A stretch of 64,000 nt of DNA from Candidatus Woesearchaeota archaeon (GTDB lineage Archaea; Nanobdellota; Nanobdellia; Woesearchaeales; JABGXB01). Position 1 is the stretch's first letter, and every line of letters begins with the position of its first letter. A model generated the notes under the pieces. It was not told the origin of the DNA. It saw only the letters and a program-made list of their open reading frames with translations, and did no database searches. This document shows positions 16,006 through 24,677 of this stretch, one piece after another. Made by a program: the position numbers and the translations under genes. The stretch is taken from the NCBI GenBank assembly GCA_018675975.1, contig JABGXB010000003.1, forward strand, positions 331,821-395,820, in the 5' to 3' direction.

Positions 16006-18558
16006 TCAATTAAATTTTTCTTTATTTTTCCCTTCCATTTCCACTAAATCTAACATAAATCGTTTTGCAGTATTTATTATTTTATCATGTGAAACTCTAT
16101 ATAATTCAGATATTTTACTAACTGGATCATCATTTGATTGATGTGTACTATTTAATATAAATAAATCTAAATCTAATTTTTTATTATTAAAATTTTTCTT
16201 AACTTTTTTCCATTTAATAAAAAGTTCTTCACAACGACTAATTATTAAATCAACTGAGCAATCAAATAAATCACATATATCATTAACTAATTGATCATTT
16301 TTTGAATCAATATTTTTCGCTAAATTTCCAGTAATAAATGTAATTCTTACAATTCCGTCTTGAATTTTATTTGTTTTTAAAATTTTTATATTTTCAATTT
16401 CTGAAGTATTATGAACATGCGTACCACCACAAGCTTCTATATCAATTCCATTAATATTAACTAATCTTAAAACATCTCCAGGAACTGCACCACCTTGATA
16501 AATTTCCATACCAAATTTATTTTCTGCATCATTTCTATTTAAAAAAATTGATTCTACATAAATATTTTGTTTTATTATTTCATTTGCTAAATTTTCAATA
16601 TTATTTTCTTCTTCTTTAGTTAATGCCTTAAAATGTGTAATGTCTAAATGTGCCTTTTCAACAGTTTTTTTTGCACCTGCTTGATTAATATGAGAACCTA
16701 ATATTTTTTTTGCCGCTGCATTTAATACATGTGCACCACTATGATTTTGTGCTAATTGCATTCGTCTATCTTTATCAATATTACAATCAACTACATCACC
16801 TACATTTAAATTATAAACATTATCCAATTTGTGAATAATATATTTTTCAAATTTCATTACATCAATTACATTTTTATCCTCAATAGAACCTAAATCATGT
16901 AATTGACCACCTGACGTAGGATAAAAATATGTTTTGTCTAATATAATATAATTATCTATTATTTTTAATATCTTAGATTGAAAAGTTAATGTTTTATAGT
17001 CATCATAATATAGGATTTCAGTATGATTAATATTAGTTAAATCTAAATTAATATCTGTTTTTGTGGAATGAATTTGTTTAACAATTTCATTTTTTTGCGA
17101 AACTTTAAAAAAAAAATCTGATGGAATTTCAATACTATGTCCATATTGTTTTGCTATGTGTTGTATTAATGAAGGCGAAATACCATTTGAATCATAGAGT
17201 TCAATTAATTTATCTTCACCTAAAAAATTAATTTGTCCAGAATCAATAAGTCGCTTAATAATTGAATTTGCTTTAATTTTATTTTGATTATATTTTTCAA
17301 TTTCAATATTGATTATTTTATGTACAATCTCTAAATTATTTTTCAATTCAGGAAATAATGGTTCTAATATTTTTGCATGCAAGTCTATTATTTCATTTAA
17401 TTTTATATTCCAATTGTATTTTTCAATAAAATCTAAACTTCTTCTCAATATTACTCTCAACATATAACTTCCACCAGAATTTGACGGTAAACCTCCATCA
17501 GATAAAACAAATAATAATGTTCTTGTATGATCAGCTATTGAATAAATACCACTCATTTTTATTATTTCACTTTTTAACTTATTTTTTTCAATACCAGATA
17601 AACTTGAAACTTCATCCCATACTAATTCTATATCATCGACTTCATCTAAATTTAATTTAGAACTAAACGGCACATATTTCATTTGTAATTCTTTATCAAT
17701 TTTATAATTTGCTTTTTCACATAAAAAATTAATTACTTCAGGATAAATGGCATCATAAATTGTAGGGGTAGCTTGAGAAAACCATGCTATTCGCTCCATC
17801 CCCATCCCCATATCTAATACTTTTATTTTTAAGTCTTGTACTCCTTTTTCAGTTTGTTCAGATAACATATATACTTGATTTCCTAATTCTACACCTTTTG
17901 AAAAAAATTCAACACAACAACCTACATTTCCCCCTCCTGCCCAAGCATCTTCGTGAAATATAATTTCAGTTTTATCTATTCCTAATCCTTTTGTTAAATA
18001 ATCATAAATATCCTCAAAAACTTTTTCTTGATTCCATTCATTTGCTTTAACAAATTGATGTTGACCAATCATAATAAAACCAGTACAATGTTGTCCACTA
18101 ATTCCCACATTATCTAAATCAGGAAATCTTACACAAAATTGTGGAATTATTAAAGGATTTGCAGGTGGCTTAACTTCACCTGAAATGACATATGGTTGAA
18201 ATGCTGCAATACTTGAATTTGTAAATTCCATAGTTGGATTCCATCTGGCAACAGTTGGATATCTATTAATTGCAGTATAATTTTTTTGTTCAAATATGGT
18301 TTTAAAATTATTCCAAACATCAATAAAAGATAAATTTTCTTTTGTATTTTTTTTTCCAATAAATTCGCTAATAACGCCAGCTTGAGGATCACCAGATATT
18401 TTTCTATTTGGATCAGTACTCCAAAAAGGAAGTCCAGTTTTTATACAAATATTTCTATGATAACCTTCAGATGTTAAAAATTTAGCAGGATAAAATTGTC
18501 CATAATTGTCTTTATAAAATGGCTTCAATTTATTTTTTAATTCTTTATCCGATAACAT
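16006..18558 (-). CDS. alaS: Alanyl-tRNA synthetase, archaeal type
   Basis: 850-residue class II synthetase. It starts with the archaeal-specific N-terminal extension (YHRNICIKTGLPFWSTDPNRKISGDP) before the catalytic core (EFTNSSIAAFQPY, HEDAWAGGGNVGCCVEFF). The editing domain has both zinc-site motifs, QNHSGAHVLNAA and CGGTHVHN. A C-terminal dimerisation region follows, shorter than in most archaeal AlaRS of about 900 residues. The gene is intact here, whereas it is split in Nanoarchaeum equitans. It is divergent from mutL with 104 bases between. Confidence 0.95.
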   Translation of the reverse strand: MLSDKELKNKLKPFYKDNYGQFYPAKFLTSEGYHRNICIKTGLPFWSTDPNRKISGDPQAGVISEFIGKKNTKENLSFIDVWNNFKTIFEQKNYTAINRYPTVARWNPTMEFTNSSIAAFQPYVISGEVKPPANPLIIPQFCVRFPDLDNVGISGQHCTGFIMIGQHQFVKANEWNQEKVFEDIYDYLTKGLGIDKTEIIFHEDAWAGGGNVGCCVEFFSKGVELGNQVYMLSEQTEKGVQDLKIKVLDMGMGMERIAWFSQATPTIYDAIYPEVINFLCEKANYKIDKELQMKYVPFSSKLNLDEVDDIELVWDEVSSLSGIEKNKLKSEIIKMSGIYSIADHTRTLLFVLSDGGLPSNSGGSYMLRVILRRSLDFIEKYNWNIKLNEIIDLHAKILEPLFPELKNNLEIVHKIINIEIEKYNQNKIKANSIIKRLIDSGQINFLGEDKLIELYDSNGISPSLIQHIAKQYGHSIEIPSDFFFKVSQKNEIVKQIHSTKTDINLDLTNINHTEILYYDDYKTLTFQSKILKIIDNYIILDKTYFYPTSGGQLHDLGSIEDKNVIDVMKFEKYIIHKLDNVYNLNVGDVVDCNIDKDRRMQLAQNHSGAHVLNAAAKKILGSHINQAGAKKTVEKAHLDITHFKALTKEEENNIENLANEIIKQNIYVESIFLNRNDAENKFGMEIYQGGAVPGDVLRLVNINGIDIEACGGTHVHNTSEIENIKILKTNKIQDGIVRITFITGNLAKNIDSKNDQLVNDICDLFDCSVDLIISRCEELFIKWKKVKKNFNNKKLDLDLFILNSTHQSNDDPVSKISELYRVSHDKIINTAKRFMLDLVEMEGKNKEKFN

Positions 18559-18662
18559 GATAATATTTTTATACTTTGATATTTAAATTTAACTATTAAA
18601 TGAAATTTATTAAAAAAAAATATAGTTAAATTATTAAATAATGCACAATCTCCCTCAATAAT

Positions 18663-20741
18663 ATGGGTAAAATAGAGGTATTAGATAAAAATCTTATTAA
18701 TCAAATAGCTGCTGGAGAAGTTATTGAAAGACCAAGTTCTGTCATTAAAGAATTAGTGGAAAATAGTATTGATAGTGGTGCTAATAATATTATAATTGAA
18801 ATTGAAAATGCAGGTAAAGATAAAATTTCTATTATGGATAATGGATGTGGTATGAGTATTGAAGATGCAAAAAAATCTATAATTAAACATGCCACTAGTA
18901 AAATTAAAACAAATGAAGATTTATTTAATATTTATACTATGGGATTTCGAGGAGAAGCTTTAGCTTCCATTGCCAGTATATCAAAACTTCAAATAATTAC
19001 AAAAGATAATAATCATACTGGAATTAAATTATATATTGAAGATAGTAAAATAAAAAATAGTGAAGAATTTCCAAGAGAAAATGGGACTAGTATTATTGTT
19101 AAAGATTTATTTTACAATACTCCTGCAAGATTAAAATATATGAGAGATAATTATTTAGAAAATTCATCGATTATTAAAATAATACAAAATTATGTTTTAA
19201 TACACCCAGAAATAAATTTTGAATTAAAAATAAATAATAAAGAAATAATAAAGGCACCAAAAAATAATTTTAAAAATAATTTACTTAGTATTTTTGATTT
19301 AGATATAGCAAAACAATTTTTAATTATCAATTATAATGATGAAGAAAAAAAATTAAAAATTGATGGTTGCATTTCGAAACCCAATATAAATCGAAATAAT
19401 AAAAATGAAATTTATATTTATTTTAATAAAAGACCAGTTAAAAATTCAATTGTTTATAGAGCCATTATGGATGCATATCATAATTTATTATTTAATAAAA
19501 AATATCCAATTTGTATTTTAAATATAGAAATCGATAATGAATTAATAGATGTTAATGTCCATCCACAAAAAAAAGAAATCAGAGTTAAAAATGAAAATGA
19601 ATTATATGAATTAGTTTATACTTCCATAAGAAATAAATTAGAAAAAAGTAATTTAACTCAAGATTTAGATGAAGAAAAAGAAAAAAATCAATTGCGGATG
19701 GATGGAACAAAAATAAAAACAAAAAATTATGAAAAATATACTTATGAGTCAATAAATAAAGATTTTGATTTAAGCAATGAGAAAGGATCAGAGATTAAAA
19801 AAGAAAATCTTCAAGATAGTTTAAAATTAAAAAAGAATATTAAGGAAAGATTTAATCCTGAATTACACAATACACAAGAAGAATTATCATATAATACTTT
19901 TGAAGAAGAAGAAGATTTTGAATATGAATTTCAAAGTGAAAATAAATTTAGTGATAATAATACAGATAAAAATTATATTGTGGGTCAAAATGATCATTTA
20001 TATTCAAAATTACAAAATGATGAAGAATTTGAAAAAGAATTTATTAAATATATTAATACAAATAATAAATTGAAAAATAAAGAGAATTATAATTTTCAAA
20101 AAGGTATTAAAGTTATTGGACAATTTCATAATTCTTTTATATTAGCTCAAGATGAAAAAGGCCTATTAGTTATTGATCAACATGTTGCAGAAGAAAGATA
20201 TTATTATGAACAATTTATGGAAAAATATTTTAATAAAAATATTGAAGTTCAAGAAATATTAAATCCTATTGCAATTAATTTAACCCCAGAAGAATATAAT
20301 TTTACAATAAATAATATAGAAAATTTTGAAAAACTTGGAATGAATATAGAAGAATTTGGAAACAATCAAATAAAGGTAAGAACATTGCCTATAATATTTA
20401 ATCGATTACAAGATACAAATTTCTTTTTTTCATTACTTGAAAATTTACAAAAAGAAAATATATTTAAAATAAATAGAAAAAAACATAAACATATTTTTAA
20501 TGAAGAAATTGAAAATAATGAAAATTATAATATAATTGATGAAATTAAAGAAAAAATAATAACTAAAATGGCTTGTATGACTAGTTTAAAGGCAGGTGAA
20601 CAATTAACCATTAGTAAAATGCAATCAATTGTCGATAAATGGGCATTAACTAAAAATAAAAATACCTGTCCTCATGGAAGACCAATTCAAATAAGATTAA
20701 ATTTTGCCCATATATGGAAACAATTTAAAAGAGATGGATAA
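18663..20741 (+). CDS. mutL: DNA mismatch repair protein MutL, endonuclease type
   Basis: 692 residues: GHKL ATPase (NQIAAGEVIERPSSVIKEL, ENSIDSGA, DNGCGM, GFRGEALASIASI), a transducer domain (about 205-330), an acidic low-complexity linker (about 335-475) and the C-terminal dimerisation/endonuclease domain. The metal-binding nuclease motif is present as DQHVAEERYYYE, with ACMTSLKAG and CPHGRPIQI, so this is the nicking form of MutL. MutL is uncommon in archaea and usually sits beside mutS, which is not in this window. Horizontal acquisition from bacteria is likely, but base composition has adapted to the host. Confidence 0.94.
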   Translation: MGKIEVLDKNLINQIAAGEVIERPSSVIKELVENSIDSGANNIIIEIENAGKDKISIMDNGCGMSIEDAKKSIIKHATSKIKTNEDLFNIYTMGFRGEALASIASISKLQIITKDNNHTGIKLYIEDSKIKNSEEFPRENGTSIIVKDLFYNTPARLKYMRDNYLENSSIIKIIQNYVLIHPEINFELKINNKEIIKAPKNNFKNNLLSIFDLDIAKQFLIINYNDEEKKLKIDGCISKPNINRNNKNEIYIYFNKRPVKNSIVYRAIMDAYHNLLFNKKYPICILNIEIDNELIDVNVHPQKKEIRVKNENELYELVYTSIRNKLEKSNLTQDLDEEKEKNQLRMDGTKIKTKNYEKYTYESINKDFDLSNEKGSEIKKENLQDSLKLKKNIKERFNPELHNTQEELSYNTFEEEEDFEYEFQSENKFSDNNTDKNYIVGQNDHLYSKLQNDEEFEKEFIKYINTNNKLKNKENYNFQKGIKVIGQFHNSFILAQDEKGLLVIDQHVAEERYYYEQFMEKYFNKNIEVQEILNPIAINLTPEEYNFTINNIENFEKLGMNIEEFGNNQIKVRTLPIIFNRLQDTNFFFSLLENLQKENIFKINRKKHKHIFNEEIENNENYNIIDEIKEKIITKMACMTSLKAGEQLTISKMQSIVDKWALTKNKNTCPHGRPIQIRLNFAHIWKQFKRDG

Positions 20742-20772
20742 TATTTATAATTAAACAATTTTTATTTTAAAT

Positions 20773-21261
20773 ATGATAAGAAATTTAAAAAAATTAAATT
20801 CAAAAGAAAAAAAAAACATATTAAATTTATTAAAAGAAAATTATGGTTTTAATAAAGATTTGAATGAATATACTTTTTTCATTAATAAAAATGATAAAAT
20901 AAATTTAATAAATACAGAAACATATGAATTAATTGATTTTGACGATTATAGAGTTGATTCTATTGGTGTTTATTTTGGAGAATTAATAAATAATACAATT
21001 CGTTTATCTATAGAAGGATCTCAATTAATAGGACCATCTTGTAATAGAAATATAATTGAATTGAATGAAAATCAGTTAAATTTATGGATTAGAGGAAAAG
21101 ATGTTGAAATAGATAAAGAAGGAAATGATTTTTTTTTAATTAAATACAAAGAAGATTATATTGCTTGTGGAAAATTAAAAAATAAAATATTATTAAATTT
21201 TGTTTCTAAAGCAAGAACAATTAGCGCAAAAATTGAAGATGAGTGTAAAGCAAAAATTTAA
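20773..21261 (+). CDS. NIP7-like PUA-domain RNA-binding protein
   Basis: 162 residues with a pre-PUA domain and a C-terminal PUA domain. The segment VDSIGVYFGELINNTIRLSIEGSQ, continuing into the LIGPSCNRNIIELNENQ region, resembles archaeal NIP7-type proteins that take part in ribosome maturation, as does WIRGKDVEIDK. It lies 31 bases after mutL and may share its transcript. The 3' end overlaps by 4 bases the convergent gene for a second PUA protein. Exact family membership is a judgement from pattern, not a search. Confidence 0.72.
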   Translation: MIRNLKKLNSKEKKNILNLLKENYGFNKDLNEYTFFINKNDKINLINTETYELIDFDDYRVDSIGVYFGELINNTIRLSIEGSQLIGPSCNRNIIELNENQLNLWIRGKDVEIDKEGNDFFLIKYKEDYIACGKLKNKILLNFVSKARTISAKIEDECKAKI

Positions 21262-21698
21262 TTATTAAAAGACCAAATTTTATCCCCAATATGATGAATA
21301 TTTTTTAAAACTTTTCCAGAAGACATATTTTTTATATCATTACTTGAAAACAGAGCTATACAAATAGAAATTGCTTTTTTATTTTTCTCATCAATAATGG
21401 CAACAAATTCATCTTTTTCAAAATCGTCTAATTCTACTATGCCTGGTTTCATTAAATCAGCACCCTTACATATAAATGGAACTGCTGGCATATCAATTGT
21501 TACTGTTTTTAAATTCATTAAATCAGATTTCAAACTCGGTATAAAATTATTATTATATTTAAAAAATAAAATATTATTGTCAACAGATAAATAAAAATCA
21601 TCAATTAATTTAACTAATGATTTTAAATTTATATTTAAATTATTTTCTAAATTAATTTTTTTAATTTCTTTTTTTGATAAAGTTAATAATTTAACCAT
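21258..21698 (-). CDS. MCT-1/Tma20-like PUA protein
   Basis: 146 residues with the MCTS1/Tma20 layout: a short N-terminal domain then PUA. Diagnostic segments are VTIDMPAVPFICKGADLMKPG and the ending NIHHIGDKIWSF, which parallel the eukaryotic VPFVLSGANIMCPG and ENIHYLNDGLW. Eukaryotic homologues act with DENR in ribosome recycling and re-initiation; archaeal versions are assumed to bind ribosomes or tRNA. Transcribed towards the NIP7-like gene. Confidence 0.85.
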   Translation of the reverse strand: MVKLLTLSKKEIKKINLENNLNINLKSLVKLIDDFYLSVDNNILFFKYNNNFIPSLKSDLMNLKTVTIDMPAVPFICKGADLMKPGIVELDDFEKDEFVAIIDEKNKKAISICIALFSSNDIKNMSSGKVLKNIHHIGDKIWSFNN

Positions 21699-21756
21699 AA
21701 AAAGAGAAAAATAAAATACTTAATAAACTTAAGTAGAGTTAATTAACTATTGTTAT

Positions 21757-22152
21757 TTATTTTATTCCCCTTAAAATAATTTTTAATTTGGCACTAGTAT
21801 TTTTAATTTTTAATATTAATTTTTTATTTATATCACTAGCAGCTTTTTCACTAAAAGTTCCAAAAGTATTATCACTTTCAAAATAACTTTTTCTAAAAGT
21901 TAAAACATCTTTTGATATAAAATAGGGATTAATATTACACATAAAACTATCTTCCACATCATCACATATCAAAATTACATTCATTAAATTATAATTTAAA
22001 AATTCTTTTAATTTTTCAAATTCAAATGTTGCCTTTAAACCCAATATTGAAGTTTCATCTAATGAAACAAAATCTTTCGTTACAAATTTAATAACTCTTT
22101 GATTAGTAGCTAATATATTTGGATTTCCAATACAAGTAAATATATAGTCCAT
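21757..22152 (-). CDS. DUF371 family protein
   Basis: 131-residue archaeal protein matching DUF371 by its start IFTCIGNPNILATNQRVIKFVTKD, the strand-turn ETSILGLKATFEF, and the later NTFGTFSEKAASDINKKL. The family is conserved in many archaea and has no established function. It is a single compact domain without membrane segments and sits between the MCT-1-like and DHH genes on the same strand, so it may belong to that transcript. Confidence 0.75.
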   Translation of the reverse strand: MDYIFTCIGNPNILATNQRVIKFVTKDFVSLDETSILGLKATFEFEKLKEFLNYNLMNVILICDDVEDSFMCNINPYFISKDVLTFRKSYFESDNTFGTFSEKAASDINKKLILKIKNTSAKLKIILRGIK

Positions 22153-22206
22153 ATTTTAATTAATCAAATTTTGTTTAAAAACATTTATTGGTTAAAAAAC
22201 AATTGT

Positions 22207-23565
22207 TTAAATAGATTTAAGTTGTTTTCTTAATTCATTTAATATATCATCTTCAAAATTTTCAGAAAAAGAGTAAGTTCCAGCTTTCGGATGTCCTCCA
22301 CCCATAAAAAAACCATTTGGAAATTTTAGTTTTATTTGTTCAAAAAATTCATTAATTGAAAAATTAATTTCTTCTGAAACTCTAAATGTAAAACCATTAG
22401 CACCCTTACAAACCACTATACTTTTTTTAGAAGTCATTTCATCTCTTATAAGACTTGCAATTTTTGAGGCACCAAAACCAAGTTTTTTTGGCATTATATT
22501 CAAAGTATTTAAATATACAAAATTAAAATTATTAAATTCTTCTTCTTTAATATAAGATTTTAATTTTTCTTTTACAAATAATTTTTTTTTATTTTGTTCA
22601 TCTAAAACCATTTTAAAAATAGTTAAATATTTTTTAGGTTTAATAAAAAAATCATTAAAAAAAATTGAATTTGTATTTGACCTTGTTAAATATGTAAAAT
22701 AATCAACACCTTTTGAATAAATTTCTAAATCATCGCCAAACGTATTATAAAAATTAATTATTTCTGCAGGACATTTATCAGCCATTGCGGGAATTGCAGG
22801 GACATGATCTAATTTATTATAACCCATTTTTTTAATTAATTCATATGTTAAAACCCCGGTACATAAAGAACTATCACCACCTTCTAAATAAGGATTAATA
22901 TGACAATCAACAATTTTATCAACTTCATTTTCACCTATAAAACAATGATGATCAATAACTCCTATAATACAATTAAATTGTTTTAAATATTTTATTGCAA
23001 GTAAATCTTGTTCAGAAGAACCATGATCCAATACTAAAACTAAAGGATTACAAAACCTATTATTTTTAGAAACATCAAAAAAAGCATCTTCTATAGTATA
23101 ATAAGGATCCATCATTAAAGAACGTGTAATTTTTTGTGAATTTGATTCATCATATTTTTTTTTTAAAGAATTTAATACAATTTCAAATTGAACACCAGAA
23201 CTAAATCCATCACAATCATTATCATGTTTAATAAAGATATTCCTACCCTCTATTAAATTAGTTAAAACTACATTAAAAAAAGTTTCAAAACGTTTTTGTA
23301 ATAAATTTAAATGTTCATGTTTTAAAACAAAATGCTCATTATATTTTATATTTTTGTTTATTATTTTATTATATTCTAAAAATGATGTAATTTTTGCAAA
23401 TGATAGATTTCTACCATCATATTTAATATCATAAAACTCTTCTAATTTAATTTCATTAAAAAGATTATTATTTCTACATATTAAATCAAAATTTTTATTT
23501 CCATCACAAAATTTTATTAATTTAATTTTTTCTAAATCAAATTTCGAAATTACTTTAACTTTCAT
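22207..23565 (-). CDS. DHH-family phosphoesterase (second copy, diverged)
   Basis: About 452 residues. DHH motifs: IFIKHDNDCDGFSSGVQ (about 120), LVLDHGSSEQDLLA (about 185), GVIDHHCFIGE (about 212) and C-terminal FMGGGHPKAGTYSF. It differs from the RecJ-like protein at 11.8 kb by an N-terminal extension of about 110 residues. I place the start at the ATG at 23565, which overlaps the stop of the upstream Dph2 fragment as ATGA, the usual sign of coupled translation. It could be a nuclease, or a nano-RNase/cyclic-dinucleotide-type phosphodiesterase; the substrate cannot be told from the sequence. Confidence 0.82.
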   Translation of the reverse strand: MKVKVISKFDLEKIKLIKFCDGNKNFDLICRNNNLFNEIKLEEFYDIKYDGRNLSFAKITSFLEYNKIINKNIKYNEHFVLKHEHLNLLQKRFETFFNVVLTNLIEGRNIFIKHDNDCDGFSSGVQFEIVLNSLKKKYDESNSQKITRSLMMDPYYTIEDAFFDVSKNNRFCNPLVLVLDHGSSEQDLLAIKYLKQFNCIIGVIDHHCFIGENEVDKIVDCHINPYLEGGDSSLCTGVLTYELIKKMGYNKLDHVPAIPAMADKCPAEIINFYNTFGDDLEIYSKGVDYFTYLTRSNTNSIFFNDFFIKPKKYLTIFKMVLDEQNKKKLFVKEKLKSYIKEEEFNNFNFVYLNTLNIMPKKLGFGASKIASLIRDEMTSKKSIVVCKGANGFTFRVSEEINFSINEFFEQIKLKFPNGFFMGGGHPKAGTYSFSENFEDDILNELRKQLKSI

Positions 23566-23816
23566 TGATATACCCATTCACTATGACCAAATGTAATAAT
23601 TAAATCTACGCCCAATTTTTGAGTAAAAAATGGCACATCACAAGCACCATAATTACTTCCAGACCAAAAAACTATTTTTGCATCACTTACTTCCTCAATA
23701 GCTTTTTTAATTTCCATTGAGTTTGGCTTCAAACCACAAGGTAAATGAACTAATATTCTTCTTGGTTTCTTCAATTTTAACTGTTCTTTTAAATTATCTA
23801 ATTCTAAATCATACAT
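23562..23816 (-). CDS. Truncated Dph2-like protein (diphthamide synthase domain 1 only)
   Basis: About 84 residues matching the first domain of archaeal Dph2, the 4Fe-4S enzyme that starts diphthamide formation on elongation factor 2. RRILVHLPCGLKPNSMEI and SGSNYGACDVPF (with the first cluster cysteine) are followed by LIITFGHSEW, and then the frame stops. The second and third domains, which hold the other two cluster cysteines, are missing. The stop codon overlaps the ATG of the DHH gene. A TATA-like TTTAAAAATA about 28 bases before the ATG at 23816 supports that start; an upstream ATG lies at 23834. Either a remnant, half of a split gene, or a repurposed domain. Confidence 0.72.
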   Translation of the reverse strand: MYDLELDNLKEQLKLKKPRRILVHLPCGLKPNSMEIKKAIEEVSDAKIVFWSGSNYGACDVPFFTQKLGVDLIITFGHSEWVYQ

Positions 23817-23868
23817 AATAGACCTAAAATTCAAAATATTTTTAAACCTTACTCTATATTTTTGATTA

Positions 23869-24627
23869 ATGATTGATTTATTAAAAAAAATTTATGAATT
23901 AAAAAAATGTCATAATATACCAAAACATATAGCAATAATTATGGATGGTAATAGAAGATATGCAATAAATAATAATTTAAATAAAATTGAAGGACACGGA
24001 ATTGCCATTAAAATGATGCAAAATGTCCTATTTCCTACTATTTTTGATAAATTAAAAATTCCAGTAAAAGAATTTTCTTTTTTTGCATTATCCTATGATA
24101 ATTATTATAAGAGAACTAAAGAAGAAATTGAAATTTTAATGAATCACATTAAAAATTTCATACCAAATTTTGCAAAATCTGAATTAGTTAAAAAATGTGG
24201 TATAAAAATTAATATAATTGGAGATATTGAATTATTAGATGAGGATATTCAAAAAGTGTTAAAAAGTGCAGAAGAGGAAACTCAAAATAATAATAATTAT
24301 ATTCTTAATTTTTTAATTATGTATGATGGACAAGAAGAAATTGTTAATGCAACTAAAAAAATTGTAAAAGATTCTATTAAAAATAAAATAAAGATTGAAG
24401 ATATTAACTCAGATTTAATAAGATCATATTGTGTAACTAGTAGAACTAGTAAACCAGATTTAATTATTAGAACAAGTAATGAAAAAAGATTGAGTGGCTT
24501 TTTTCTTTTTGATTCATATTATTCAGAATTTATATTCTTAGAAAAAAATTGGCCAGAAGTTAATGCAAGTGATTTAATAGATTGCATAATTGAATATACA
24601 AAGAGAGAGATAAGAAACGGTAAATAA
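23869..24627 (+). CDS. uppS: Cis-prenyltransferase (undecaprenyl/polyprenyl diphosphate synthase)
   Basis: 252-residue enzyme that condenses isopentenyl diphosphate onto an allylic primer to make long cis-polyprenyl diphosphate. The catalytic P-loop-like motif is HIAIIMDGNRRYA (about residue 22); later motifs are FALSYDNYYKRTKEEIEIL, RTSNEKRLSGFFL and FIFLEKNWPEV. In archaea the product becomes the dolichol-type carrier for N-glycosylation. The adjacent large Asn-rich secreted proteins could be clients of that pathway. Divergent from the Dph2/DHH pair. Confidence 0.93.
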   Translation: MIDLLKKIYELKKCHNIPKHIAIIMDGNRRYAINNNLNKIEGHGIAIKMMQNVLFPTIFDKLKIPVKEFSFFALSYDNYYKRTKEEIEILMNHIKNFIPNFAKSELVKKCGIKINIIGDIELLDEDIQKVLKSAEEETQNNNNYILNFLIMYDGQEEIVNATKKIVKDSIKNKIKIEDINSDLIRSYCVTSRTSKPDLIIRTSNEKRLSGFFLFDSYYSEFIFLEKNWPEVNASDLIDCIIEYTKREIRNGK

Positions 24628-24648
24628 AGTAACCACTGTTTAGTTAAA

Positions 24649-24657
24649 TTTATAAAA
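24649..24657 (+). promoter_or_regulatory. TATA box for the orphan cluster
   Basis: TTTATAAAA lies about 25 bases before the ATG at 24678. With no Shine-Dalgarno site this suggests a leaderless transcript that starts the orphan cluster independently of uppS. Confidence 0.6.
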
Positions 24658-24677
24658 AACAAATTAGACAAAACCCC

